Translations under genes and position numbers: made by a program | Assembly: GCA_022711755.1 (NCBI GenBank) | Contig: JAKLEA010000018.1 | Coordinates: 1-64,000 of the forward strand | Source of the DNA: Planctomycetota bacterium | GTDB taxonomy: Bacteria; Planctomycetota; Brocadiia; SM23-32; JAKLEA01 | Length of the DNA stretch: 64,000 bases | Direction: 5' to 3' | Notes under the pieces: generated by a model | What the model was told of the DNA's origin: nothing | What the model saw: the letters and a program-made list of their open reading frames with translations, nothing else | Database searches by the model: none | In this document: positions 24,625-33,826 of the stretch, one piece after another | Layout of the letters: each line of letters starts with the position of its first letter | Position numbering within the stretch: position 1 is the stretch's first letter

Positions 24625-26589
24625 ATGGCGAAGATTACCGAGGACAGGGAACTACGGCAGTACCGGGACCTGATGCGGCCGCCGGAATCCTACGAAGAGG
24701 GATTCGGCCTTAAGGCGATCATCGGCGCGATGTTCGTCGGTCTGGTCATGGCTCCGGGCGCGATATATATGGGGCTAGTGGCCGGCATGGGTTTGGGTTC
24801 GGCGCCTCAGTGGGTCACGGTCATCCTGTTCCTGGAAGTCGCCAAGCGTTCGTTCACGACCTTGAAGAAACAGGAACTCTTCATCCTGTTCGCCATGGCC
24901 GGCGGGATAATGGCCAACCCGTTTTCCGGTTTCTTATGGAACCAGTTTCTGGTCCAGTCCGACGCCGCGGCGGCGATGGGCGTTGCGGACAAGGTTCCGT
25001 CATGGGTCGCCCCCGGGCCGGCTGTGCTTGCCCAACGCACTTTCTTCCACCGGGCATGGCTTGTTCCCGTGCTCATCGTGTTTATGAACACGGTTGTAAG
25101 TCAGATAAGCAACCTTGTTCTGGGCTATACTCTGTTCAGAATCGCGTCGGACGTTGAAAAGCTGCCGTTCCCGATGGCGCCGGTGGGCGCGATGGGCATA
25201 ACGGCGCTGGCGGAAAGCTCCAGCGGGCGCGAGACGTGGCGCTGGCGCACCTTCTCCATAGGCGGCGCAATAGGGCTTCTGTTCGGATTGCTTTATATCG
25301 CATTGCCGTCAATATCCGGCGCGCTGCTGAATGAGAAGATAGAGATTTTCCCGATCCCATGGTCCGACTTTACACAGAACACGGAAAACATCCTTCCCGC
25401 AGTGCCGGTGGGCATCGTATGGGACATCGGCAACCTGATTTTCGGCATGGTGCTGCCGTTCTACGCCATGGTCGGCAGTTTCGTGGGCGTTCTGGTAACG
25501 ATGATCGCCAATCCGTTCATGTATAAGTACGGTATCCTGCACACCTGGCAGAAGGGCATGAACACGCAGTTGACGACCTTCTCGAACTCTCTGGACTTCT
25601 ATCTCAGCTTCGGCATCGGCGTGGCTCTGGCCGTGGCGATAGTCGGTTTCTACCATATTTTTGCGACGCTTAGAGACAAGTCGGTTCATGCGGACGACGA
25701 CAGGGCGAAGACTCCCGGGCGGGGCAGATTCGACCCGCCGAAAGGCCGCGGCGACTGGTCGCTCTGGCTTGCGATTCCGGTCTACATTCTCTCATGCCTT
25801 CTTTATATCGGCTTGTGTCATTACTGGCTCGTGCCGGACTTCCCTGTAATCGTTCTTTTCGGTTTCGCGTTCCTTTATACCCCGATAATTTCCTACGCCA
25901 CCGCGAGGCTTGAAGGCATCGCGGGGCAGGTGGTGGACATTCCATTCATCCGCGAACTGACGTTCATCCTCTGGGGGCGCGGCGTGGGCATCTGGTTCGC
26001 CCCGATACCCATCTTCAACTACGGCGGCGTGGCGGTAATGTGGCGGCAGGTTGAATTGACCGGGACGAGGTTCACGAGCCTCTGGAAGATGGAGGCAGTG
26101 CGCCTGCCCACGATTCTGCTCTGCGGTTTCCTGTTTTCCGAGTTCATCTGGAGGCTGGCCCCGATTCCATCGCAGGCGTATCCATTTGCGGAGAAGATGT
26201 GGGAACTTCAGGCCATGCAGCAGTGTCTGATCATTTCCTCGACTCTTGAGGGCGGTTCCTCGCCATTCTATGAGGCTTTGAAGGGCGAGGTGGTGGGCGT
26301 CGGTCTCGGTTTCGGCCTGGTCGGTTACTCTGTGCTGGCCTTGTTCGGCCTGCCTGTATTGTTCATTTACGGCGTGATCAGAGGTTTTGGCCATATGCCG
26401 CACTCGGTTTTCCCGCAGTTCGCCGGCGCGTTGCTGGGGCGGTATTACTTCTCACGCAAGTTCGGCGACAGATGGAAGCAATATGCCATCGTCCTGGCCG
26501 CAGGCTACAGTTGCGGCATAGGCCTGATATCCACGCTTTCGGTCGGATTCGTTTTCCTCTCGAAGTCGGTGTTCCAGTTGCCATACTGA
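24625..26589 (+). CDS. OPT-superfamily (oligopeptide transporter-like) integral membrane protein
   Basis: The 654-residue product is almost entirely hydrophobic helices, about 14 to 16 predicted segments. It resembles the OPT superfamily in overall length, in the early LKAIIGAMFVGLVMAPGAIY helix, and in short polar loops such as MGITALAESSSG and TARLEGIAGQ. OPT proteins move oligopeptides or metal chelates with protons. It starts 74 bases after the giant pseudo-M28/FtsX gene and is probably co-transcribed, so peptide or chelate handling at the envelope may link the two. Substrate direction and identity are not readable. The ATG has only a weak ribosome site (GAAG). Confidence 0.75.
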   Translation: MAKITEDRELRQYRDLMRPPESYEEGFGLKAIIGAMFVGLVMAPGAIYMGLVAGMGLGSAPQWVTVILFLEVAKRSFTTLKKQELFILFAMAGGIMANPFSGFLWNQFLVQSDAAAAMGVADKVPSWVAPGPAVLAQRTFFHRAWLVPVLIVFMNTVVSQISNLVLGYTLFRIASDVEKLPFPMAPVGAMGITALAESSSGRETWRWRTFSIGGAIGLLFGLLYIALPSISGALLNEKIEIFPIPWSDFTQNTENILPAVPVGIVWDIGNLIFGMVLPFYAMVGSFVGVLVTMIANPFMYKYGILHTWQKGMNTQLTTFSNSLDFYLSFGIGVALAVAIVGFYHIFATLRDKSVHADDDRAKTPGRGRFDPPKGRGDWSLWLAIPVYILSCLLYIGLCHYWLVPDFPVIVLFGFAFLYTPIISYATARLEGIAGQVVDIPFIRELTFILWGRGVGIWFAPIPIFNYGGVAVMWRQVELTGTRFTSLWKMEAVRLPTILLCGFLFSEFIWRLAPIPSQAYPFAEKMWELQAMQQCLIISSTLEGGSSPFYEALKGEVVGVGLGFGLVGYSVLALFGLPVLFIYGVIRGFGHMPHSVFPQFAGALLGRYYFSRKFGDRWKQYAIVLAAGYSCGIGLISTLSVGFVFLSKSVFQLPY

Positions 26590-26590
26590 T

Positions 26591-26615
26591 GATCTGAAAT
26601 CTCAAGTCTCAGATC
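26591..26615. repeat. Short inverted repeat in the leader of the sugar kinase fusion
   Basis: GATCTGA (26591-26597) and TCAGATC (26609-26615) are perfect complements around an 11-base loop. Several ATCTCAA-type direct repeats overlap them. It occupies the whole 41-base gap between the transporter stop and the next ATG, which lacks a Shine-Dalgarno. Confidence 0.45.
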
Positions 26616-26630
26616 TCAAATCCTCTCAAA

Positions 26631-29336
26631 ATGGACGCCAGTCAGCGCAGTTTCAGGTCCGACACCGTTTGTGTGATCCTTGCCGCGGGGCAGGGGACGC
26701 GCATGCAGTCCGCGACGATGCACAAGGTCTGCTTCCCCATCGCCGGCAAGCCTGCTATAAACCGGACGATTGAAACGCTGAAGGCCGCGGGGATCAGGCG
26801 TTTCATCGTAGTTGTCGGCGCGATGGCGGGGCAGGTCGTTGAGACCATCGGACGCGAGCATCCAGAGGTCGCTTTCGTCTTTCAGTCCGAGCAGCTCGGC
26901 ACCGGCCACGCGACGCAGATCGCAATCCGGGTATTGGAACAGGCCGAATTCAAAGGGAACGTGCTCCTGGCGCTGGGGGACAAGGTATTTGAGACGTCGG
27001 TCGTCCAGGAACTGGCTGAATTGTTCATGCGCAGCCGCGCGGACCTCGTTTTTGCCACGGCTCCGAAAACCGGGGGCGTCTCGCTCGGGAGGATCGTGGA
27101 GGACGAGACAGGGCGCGTTCTGGGCAACATTGAGCATCGGGACATCCAGCGCTCCCGCGCCCTCTGCGAGATGCTTCAGTCGCTGCCGGCCAAGGGAAGC
27201 ATTTCCACATCGCGGCTCCTTGACGCAGCGTTGAAGCACATCCCCGCCCAGAAGAAACTCCTCAAAGCTCTGGGCGTCGTCGGCGACATGCTGATGTCAT
27301 CAAAGAAGATCGCCGCGACGGAGTTGCGCCAGATCATCGAGAAGTCCGATCCGCTGATAAAGGTGGCGGGGCGCGCCATGACGGCGGACGAGCTGGAGGC
27401 CGCGTCTCCGACGGTCAACGTTTCGCTATATCTTTATCGCGCGGAATCGCTGTACGAATCGCTGGCGCAGGTGGAGGCAAAGAACGCGCAGGGCGAACTT
27501 TACCTGACCGACACCATCGCCCACTTGGCGAACGCCCGCGATCCGCAGGGGGAGCCGCTTTATCGCGTCCGTCCGCTGAAACTCGGCGATCCGGACGACG
27601 TCATGGGTTTCAATTCCCCTGACGAGCTTCTCTACATCGAGGAGGTTCTTCGCCGCCGATTTGCGGAGATGCGGCATGAGGTTGTAACGCGCCCGCGTCT
27701 TGCGGACAACGTCTGCAAACCGGTTGGAAAGTGGATGGAGATTTTCTCCGCAATGCCGGCGGAGTTGAGGGGACAGCTCGCGACGTTCTACGGCGACGAT
27801 GCCGCCGCGATTGAGGAGCGGCGCAAATCGTTCCTTGCCGTCCTTCGCAAGTTCGGGGAGCGATACGGAGCGGAGCGCGACGTAATAATCGCCCGCGCGC
27901 CCGGCCGCGTGAACCTCATGGGCCGGCACGTTGACCATCGCGGCGGATATGTCAACGTCATGGCCATCAACCGAGAGGTAATAATGGTCGCCGCGTCACG
28001 CGATGATGACGTAGTGCGGATGACGAACACGGATTCCGAGCATTTTCCGGACAAGGAGTTCCGCATATCAGAATTGCTGGGCAGCATGGAATGGGAGGAT
28101 TGGCTGAGCTACGTCAACTCCCGCCACGTGCAACAGTTGGTGCTCAACAGCCGGGGGGACTGGTCGAATTACGTCAAGGCGGCGGTGCTGCGGCTTCAGC
28201 AGGACAATCACAGCGTCCGCGTGCTGGGGATGGATTGCGCCTTCACCGGCAATGTTCCGATGGCGGCGGGGCTTTCCAGCAGTTCGGCCCTCGTGGTTGC
28301 CAGCGCAGAGGCGGCGGTGGAGCTGAATCGCTTCGATCTCACCGCGCAGCAGTTTGTTGATCTCTGCGGCGAGGGGGAATGGTTCGTGGGGAGCCGGGGC
28401 GGGTCGGCAGACCACGCGGCCATCAGGCTGGGCAGGCGCGGTTCGGTTGCCCACGTCGGGTTCTTCCCGTTCCGGGCCGACAAGCTGGTACAGTTTCCGG
28501 ACGATCTTGCAGTCGTCATTGCCAACAGCCACATCAAAGCCGCGAAAAGCGCCGGCGCGCGCGATCAGTTCAATTCCAAGGTGGCATGTTACGAATTCGG
28601 CTTCATGCTCCTGCAGGACAGGCATCCGCAGTACCTGCATCTGATGGAACACGTCAGGGATATCGCGCCGGATCGGCTCGGAGTAAAGCCCAGCGCAATA
28701 TATGAGATGCTCAAGTCTGTGCCGGAACCGCTCACTCGCAAGCAGATCAAGACCATGCTTGCCGAAAGGCATCGCGACAAGGTGGAGCGCATTTTCTCAT
28801 CGCACGCGGAACCGGACGCCTACTGGGTGCGGAGCGTGCTGGCCTACGGCGTGGGCGAGACGGCCCGGAGCGCCGTCTTCGCCGATCTGCTCCAGGCCGG
28901 AGACGTCGGGAGGATCGGGAGCTTCATGCGCGTGAGCCACGACGGGGACCGCGTTTCGCGGACGGATGAGGGCGGGCGACGCGCGCCATACGCATGGCAG
29001 GTGACAGACTCCGCGCTGGAATCCCGCATCCAGGACCTGCGAAGCGAGGCGGTCGAGAGAGTGAATGCGGCGCAACTCTGGATGATGCCGGGAGGTTACG
29101 CGTGCAGCACGCCTGAGATTGACGGCATGGTTGACGCGGCCCTCGGCGTCGAGGGCGTCATCGGGGCGCAATTGGCCGGCGCAGGGCTTGGCGGTTGCAT
29201 AATGGTACTGACGGACAAAGATAAGACGGACCTTCTGATGAGGGCGCTTACCGAACGCTACTACGAACCGGCGGGGCTTGAACCGGCGATGACCGTTTGC
29301 GTCCCCGTGGAAGGTTCAGGATTGATATCCGTTTGA
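26631..29336 (+). CDS. Bifunctional sugar-1-phosphate nucleotidyltransferase / GHMP sugar kinase (galactokinase-like) fusion
   Basis: The 901-residue protein joins two enzymes. Residues about 10-360 resemble the pyrophosphorylase half of GlmU: CVILAAGQGTRM, LGTGHATQIA, a LALGDK metal-site strand and NAQGELYLTDTI. The hexapeptide acetyltransferase half is missing. Residues about 410-901 are a GHMP kinase of galactokinase type, with the signature GRVNLMGRHVDHRGG (about 425-439), the ATP loop PMAAGLSSSSA (about 543), a catalytic-Asp region GGSADHAAI (about 590), and the closing GAGLGGC (about 850). In galactokinase the first motif reads GEHTDY; here Glu is Arg, so the sugar may not be galactose. 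Domain order copies the fucokinase/GDP-fucose pyrophosphorylase Fkp. The inferred role is one-protein salvage from free sugar to nucleotide sugar. Confidence 0.85.
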   Translation: MDASQRSFRSDTVCVILAAGQGTRMQSATMHKVCFPIAGKPAINRTIETLKAAGIRRFIVVVGAMAGQVVETIGREHPEVAFVFQSEQLGTGHATQIAIRVLEQAEFKGNVLLALGDKVFETSVVQELAELFMRSRADLVFATAPKTGGVSLGRIVEDETGRVLGNIEHRDIQRSRALCEMLQSLPAKGSISTSRLLDAALKHIPAQKKLLKALGVVGDMLMSSKKIAATELRQIIEKSDPLIKVAGRAMTADELEAASPTVNVSLYLYRAESLYESLAQVEAKNAQGELYLTDTIAHLANARDPQGEPLYRVRPLKLGDPDDVMGFNSPDELLYIEEVLRRRFAEMRHEVVTRPRLADNVCKPVGKWMEIFSAMPAELRGQLATFYGDDAAAIEERRKSFLAVLRKFGERYGAERDVIIARAPGRVNLMGRHVDHRGGYVNVMAINREVIMVAASRDDDVVRMTNTDSEHFPDKEFRISELLGSMEWEDWLSYVNSRHVQQLVLNSRGDWSNYVKAAVLRLQQDNHSVRVLGMDCAFTGNVPMAAGLSSSSALVVASAEAAVELNRFDLTAQQFVDLCGEGEWFVGSRGGSADHAAIRLGRRGSVAHVGFFPFRADKLVQFPDDLAVVIANSHIKAAKSAGARDQFNSKVACYEFGFMLLQDRHPQYLHLMEHVRDIAPDRLGVKPSAIYEMLKSVPEPLTRKQIKTMLAERHRDKVERIFSSHAEPDAYWVRSVLAYGVGETARSAVFADLLQAGDVGRIGSFMRVSHDGDRVSRTDEGGRRAPYAWQVTDSALESRIQDLRSEAVERVNAAQLWMMPGGYACSTPEIDGMVDAALGVEGVIGAQLAGAGLGGCIMVLTDKDKTDLLMRALTERYYEPAGLEPAMTVCVPVEGSGLISV

Positions 29337-29359
29337 CGTTGATGAGAAATCCCCGGTTG

Positions 29360-31861
29360 TTACTTCGCCTTCAACCTTATCACAGTCAGCGAGACAGGCG
29401 GGAAGGTGTATCGGAAGGTCTTTCCGGAGACGGCAATGTCGCGCGTTCTCGGCGCAACCTTTGTCGGTTCGGCCAGCGAGTTCTCATCGTTCGGGCTGTC
29501 TGACGTTAGAACCGTCGCGCTTCCCTGCGGAGCAAGTGATTCGACGCCATCCACGGCGATTTCTGCATATCGTTTCTCGCTAGTTACGTTGACGACTTTC
29601 AGTATGACGTCACCGTCAGCTTCGAGCCTGCCCGCCGTCGCAAACAGGGAAGGCGCCCCGCCGATGTCCAGTTCGTGTATCAGTTTGCCGTCCAGCCAGC
29701 AGCGGACCGAATCGTCCTTCACCTCCACTTTAACGTCATACCATCTGCCGGTTTCGACCGAGCCTGAAACCTGAGGGCAAACCTGCGCCTGACGCCCGCC
29801 GTTGGCCCGCTCGATTCCATGGAACCTGTTGGACCACCCGCCAATGTTCCACCAGTAGAAGTGGTTGTCGTCCCGCGCGTGGAACAGGATCATGAAGCCT
29901 TCTTCTCCGGAGAGTTTGCGCGCCTTGAGGGTGATTGTGTATTCGCTCCACTTCGGGTCGCCGGCGATGATGACCGGGTTCTCATCCCCTGATGACTGGC
30001 GCAGCGCTCCGTCGGCGATATTCCACTCTCCACGGTTCACGCGCCACTTCTCCAATCCACCGGAGAAATCGTCCGCGAGTATCTCCCTGTCTCCGGACGT
30101 CACCTTAACGTCCTTGAATTCTGACTGTGTGCGCCATGTGCCCAGGCCGATCGGACCGCCGGTTTCAATCTTCCGGCGCGGCGACTTTACGTTGGTCTTC
30201 ACGACGTAGTCCGGGCGGTTCGTCCCGAAGAGTTTCTGCGCGTAGTAGGACGGCGTGCCGTAGCTTGTCGTTCCGTCGAAACCGATAAGGTCGGGGTTCC
30301 AGCAGCGATCGTTGACGTTGACGAAGAGCGGCGCGTAGGACGCCATGACGACCATGTCCGCGTTGTTTTCCATGCCGGTCATGAATGCCGCCTCGCCGAT
30401 CGCGGCGTTCAGATTGCCGGTCCCGGCCAACTGGGTGCATGCGTATTCGCCGACGTAGACCTTCGGGCCTTTGCGGTCGTATTTGTCATAGTGGAACGCG
30501 CTGTCAATGAAGAACTGGGGACTGCTGTAGTAATGCTCGTCGAGGATTTCCATCGGCGCGCTGATGACGCCCGAATTGGCGATTGTGATGATCTGCGGAT
30601 ATCGCTCCTTGATCGCTTTGAAGAACTTTCCGTAGTGCCTATTGTAATCCGGACCGCCGTTTTCGTTGCCGATTTCGACGTACCTCAGATCGAAGGGTTT
30701 CGGGTGGCCGGCGGCCGTCCTGACTGCGCCCCACTTCGAGTCCGCCGGGCCGATCGCGTATTCGATCGCGTCAATCGCGTCCTGAATCCACTGGTTTAAT
30801 TCCTTTTCGGAAGCGATCTCGCCCTTGCGTCCCTGGCATGACATTCCACAGTTGGCGACGTACATCGCTGATGCCCCCAGGTCCTCGCAAAGCAGTAGAT
30901 ATTCGTGGTATCCGAGGCCGTCGGTGGATTGGTAATTCCAGAGGCACCAGTGTCCTGGGCGCGTCTCGATCGGGCCGATCGTCTTCTTCCAGTGATACGC
31001 GTTCTGAAGCGTGATTCCCTCGACGAAGCACCCGCCGGGGAAACGGACAAAGCCGGGTTTGAGGCCGGCCAGCTTCTCGGCAAGGTCAACGCGAAGTCCG
31101 TTTGTGCGGCCTTTCCATGTGTTGCGCGGGAATAGCGAAACCGCGTCAAGTCGGAATGCGCCGGGGGAAGTCGTCGCGATAACAAGCCGCGCGTGGGATT
31201 CGGTGGCGTTTGCCTTCAGGACGCACTCGTGCTTTTTCCACTCGCCGCTGATGTTCCCGATCTCGCCTTGCGCCAGGACGTTGCCCGATGCGTGTTCGAG
31301 GGATACTGCCAGCGGCCCTGCAAAGCCGCCCTCGCCGCGCGTGAAGAATGAGAGGGCGTATTCCTCTCCCTCGCGGACCGATATGCCCCAGTAGCCTGAG
31401 TTGGCGACGCCGACGCGGCCCGTGCCGGAGAGGGCATCTCCAGCAGATTTCGTCTCGATTCGGAGATTGCGGGGCGTGGCATCGTTCAGCGGTTCGGATT
31501 CCTCGAGCGACATCGCGCCCTCCGCGCCGCCGTCCAGAACAAGCGTCCACCCCGGCGTCAGGTCTGCAGCGTTGTAGCCGACTTCGAGGCCGTTCTTCGT
31601 GACCGCCTTGCTGCCTGCGACAGTCGTTCCCTCCGGCGGGCGGGCGTCCTCGAATGCGCGATTGCGGATCATTTCGGCGTAAAGCCCGCCATCTCCGGCG
31701 TGGTTGATTTCCTCGAAGAATATGCCGTACATGCCGGGGCTGACCTTCGGGCCTGGTTTGTCGGCATGGATGGTTATTGTCGAGACCTCGGCACCGGGGG
31801 AATCGGCGGCAATGGTTGAAAGCAACGCGGCAGTAAGAATCGCCATCAGTTTAATCCTCAT
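29360..31861 (-). CDS. Exported GH51-type alpha-L-arabinofuranosidase with extra beta-sandwich modules
   Basis: The 833-residue product has a signal peptide (residues 1-23) and a typical GH51 N-terminus (SPGMYGIFFEEINHAGDGGL). A carbohydrate-binding-like insert (about 95-240) precedes the catalytic barrel (about 250-560). The acid/base Glu sits in YVEIGNENGGPDY, and the nucleophile Glu probably in KVYVGEYACTQ. Inserted near 590-740 is a concanavalin-like module resembling the DUF1080 or 3-keto-disaccharide hydrolase fold (ADDFSGGLEKW to SVRCWLDGKLIHELD), then the C-terminal arabinofuranosidase beta domain. It should remove terminal arabinofuranosyl groups from arabinan, arabinoxylan or arabinogalactan. 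GAGG lies 6-7 bases before the ATG. It is the last gene of a GH94-GH30-GH51 operon. Confidence 0.9.
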   Translation of the reverse strand: MRIKLMAILTAALLSTIAADSPGAEVSTITIHADKPGPKVSPGMYGIFFEEINHAGDGGLYAEMIRNRAFEDARPPEGTTVAGSKAVTKNGLEVGYNAADLTPGWTLVLDGGAEGAMSLEESEPLNDATPRNLRIETKSAGDALSGTGRVGVANSGYWGISVREGEEYALSFFTRGEGGFAGPLAVSLEHASGNVLAQGEIGNISGEWKKHECVLKANATESHARLVIATTSPGAFRLDAVSLFPRNTWKGRTNGLRVDLAEKLAGLKPGFVRFPGGCFVEGITLQNAYHWKKTIGPIETRPGHWCLWNYQSTDGLGYHEYLLLCEDLGASAMYVANCGMSCQGRKGEIASEKELNQWIQDAIDAIEYAIGPADSKWGAVRTAAGHPKPFDLRYVEIGNENGGPDYNRHYGKFFKAIKERYPQIITIANSGVISAPMEILDEHYYSSPQFFIDSAFHYDKYDRKGPKVYVGEYACTQLAGTGNLNAAIGEAAFMTGMENNADMVVMASYAPLFVNVNDRCWNPDLIGFDGTTSYGTPSYYAQKLFGTNRPDYVVKTNVKSPRRKIETGGPIGLGTWRTQSEFKDVKVTSGDREILADDFSGGLEKWRVNRGEWNIADGALRQSSGDENPVIIAGDPKWSEYTITLKARKLSGEEGFMILFHARDDNHFYWWNIGGWSNRFHGIERANGGRQAQVCPQVSGSVETGRWYDVKVEVKDDSVRCWLDGKLIHELDIGGAPSLFATAGRLEADGDVILKVVNVTSEKRYAEIAVDGVESLAPQGSATVLTSDSPNDENSLAEPTKVAPRTRDIAVSGKTFRYTFPPVSLTVIRLKAK

Positions 31862-31900
31862 GTTTCACCTCGAAGAACTTCAATCGGCCTGACGGGGCTG

Positions 31901-33787
31901 TCATTGCGCCGCCTTGCCGGACTTAGTGAATTCCTTCAGGAAGACGGAATCAATCGTGGCCCAATGGTTGCTCTGGGATTTCTCGGCGTCGCACTCGTAG
32001 AAGATTTCCGCCGTTGCGCCTTCGGCGACGAACTCAACGACCGGGAATCTATAACTCCCGCCCTTCGCCTCTGCGAAAATGGTCTTGCCGCCCTGCCTGA
32101 CGCCGAATCGAGCGGGGATTCCGGATGTCGCGCAGGCTGCGCCAAGCAGGTATTTCGTTCCGGCTTTCAGTCCGGAGACCTGCTGCGAAAGGGCTGACCC
32201 GCCATCAGAATCAACATGCAGGAAACCGTTGAAGTTTCCGCTCTGCGTGTAATTATCCTCCACGCCTGCGCTGTTCTTCTTTGCCGCGCGGATTGTCCAG
32301 CCCGCAGCGTCGCCGGTTTCGAAGCCGGGATTCTGGATCATGGTGGGACGGATGCCGCGATATTTTGCAGAGAGCGTGGTGATGGAGCGTTTGGGAAGGA
32401 TGAGTCTGAACCTTTCTCCCGGTCTGGCGACGACGAACTGCGCCAGCATCTCGTTCGCGCTTGTTCGCCGGCCATCAACGTCGCTCAGCCCTTCAAATCG
32501 CGAGAAGTCGAAGGGGATGGATATGTCGTCTCCCGTGGCGTTGACGGCGATGGCGATGACTGTCGCATTCGCCTCGTCAAGATACGCGTTGACCTTGATA
32601 GTCGGGGCCAGCGCCTCGATCATGCGCGATCCGGGCCGCAGGAAGCGGCTGTAATGGGCAACGGCAAAGAACGAGTGGCGGGGGATGAGCCGTCCCTCCC
32701 TTTCATCGAATAGGAATGACGGTTCCCACATGCACCAGACGTCGGCGCTCATGACGCGGTGCGCCTGATGAATCTTCATCGCGTAATTCAGGGCCTGGGC
32801 AATCCCGCGATTTTCCCAGTCGCCCCATTCGCTCATCCAGAGCGGTTTCCCGGCTCGGCGGGTCTTCTGCGCCCAGAGGAACAGGCTGCGATCGTCAACG
32901 AAGTATTGATGGCAGGCAAGCGTATGGATCGCGCCCCGCGCCGCGTCATTGTTGAGCAGTTCATCGAGATAGTTCAGACTGCTGGAATGCCCGGCTTCGG
33001 GGGCGTGTATGGGAAGATTCATGCCGCGCTTGTCCAGGGCTTTTCGGAGGGAGGAGATGATTTCAATCGCCTGCCGCGCATTCACGCAGCAACCCTCCTG
33101 CCCGCATTCAAGGTCCCACCAATTCGCGTCAGGCTCATTGATGGGCGATACGTAATCAAATGGTATCCCGAACCCGTCCCGATAATGTTCAAGGACGTTG
33201 CAGATGTGTTCGGCGAAGCGTTCGACCATATCATCGCGCAGGTTGTTGTCGCCCTTCTTTTTTGATCCGCTGGAGCAGCCTGTCACCGTCATCCAGTAGG
33301 GTGGGCTGTTCCAGAAGGCGACCATCTTTGCGCCGCGTTTGAGCGCGCCCCGCGCGTGCCAGAGGGACGATTCGTGGCCGTCCCATACGAAATGCCCCGG
33401 TTGCATCTCGAAGCCGACGCATTTCTTCGACCCCGGTCCGCGCCACATATGCTCGTGCGTCGGATCGTCTCCGCCCCAGACGTAGTGACGGCAGACATTC
33501 AGCCCCAGCCCGCCGTCATTTAGCGTGTAAAGCAGATCGAGCAGTCTCTCGCGCTCCGCGTCGGAAAGACTTGTGAACCAGGGGACATTTGCCTGATCCA
33601 TGCTGCCCTGGCCCCAGCCTTCGATAGTGTGATATCGCAGTTCGGGCAGGATGACGACTTCCTTCAACTCGTCGCCGCGCAGACTATCTTCCATGACCAG
33701 AGCAAGTCCTCCGAGAAGGAGAAATGCCGAAATCAGCCTGATTGTCGTGTTTCGTCCCGCTGTATGGATTTTATCAATCGGAGCCAT
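31901..33787 (-). CDS. Exported GH30-family glycoside hydrolase with C-terminal carbohydrate-binding domain
   Basis: The 628-residue product carries an N-terminal hydrophobic segment (about residues 15-32, a signal peptide or anchor) and a GH30-like catalytic barrel (about 45-380). The start IEGWGQGSMD is typical of the family. The acid/base Glu lies in YVSPINEPDANW and the nucleophile in LWMSEWGDW. A beta domain follows (about 385-480), then a CBM-like jelly roll (about 485-620, NPGFETGDAAGW). GH30 enzymes cleave beta-1,6-galactan, xylan or glucosylceramide; the exact substrate cannot be chosen here, but next to an arabinofuranosidase a galactan or xylan substrate is sensible. The ATG lacks a good ribosome site, and the gene follows the GH94 gene by 39 bases, so it may depend on coupling. 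Confidence 0.87.
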   Translation of the reverse strand: MAPIDKIHTAGRNTTIRLISAFLLLGGLALVMEDSLRGDELKEVVILPELRYHTIEGWGQGSMDQANVPWFTSLSDAERERLLDLLYTLNDGGLGLNVCRHYVWGGDDPTHEHMWRGPGSKKCVGFEMQPGHFVWDGHESSLWHARGALKRGAKMVAFWNSPPYWMTVTGCSSGSKKKGDNNLRDDMVERFAEHICNVLEHYRDGFGIPFDYVSPINEPDANWWDLECGQEGCCVNARQAIEIISSLRKALDKRGMNLPIHAPEAGHSSSLNYLDELLNNDAARGAIHTLACHQYFVDDRSLFLWAQKTRRAGKPLWMSEWGDWENRGIAQALNYAMKIHQAHRVMSADVWCMWEPSFLFDEREGRLIPRHSFFAVAHYSRFLRPGSRMIEALAPTIKVNAYLDEANATVIAIAVNATGDDISIPFDFSRFEGLSDVDGRRTSANEMLAQFVVARPGERFRLILPKRSITTLSAKYRGIRPTMIQNPGFETGDAAGWTIRAAKKNSAGVEDNYTQSGNFNGFLHVDSDGGSALSQQVSGLKAGTKYLLGAACATSGIPARFGVRQGGKTIFAEAKGGSYRFPVVEFVAEGATAEIFYECDAEKSQSNHWATIDSVFLKEFTKSGKAAQ

Positions 33788-33826
33788 TACAGGAGATTAG
33801 CCTCACGGCGCATCCGACGCAATGTT

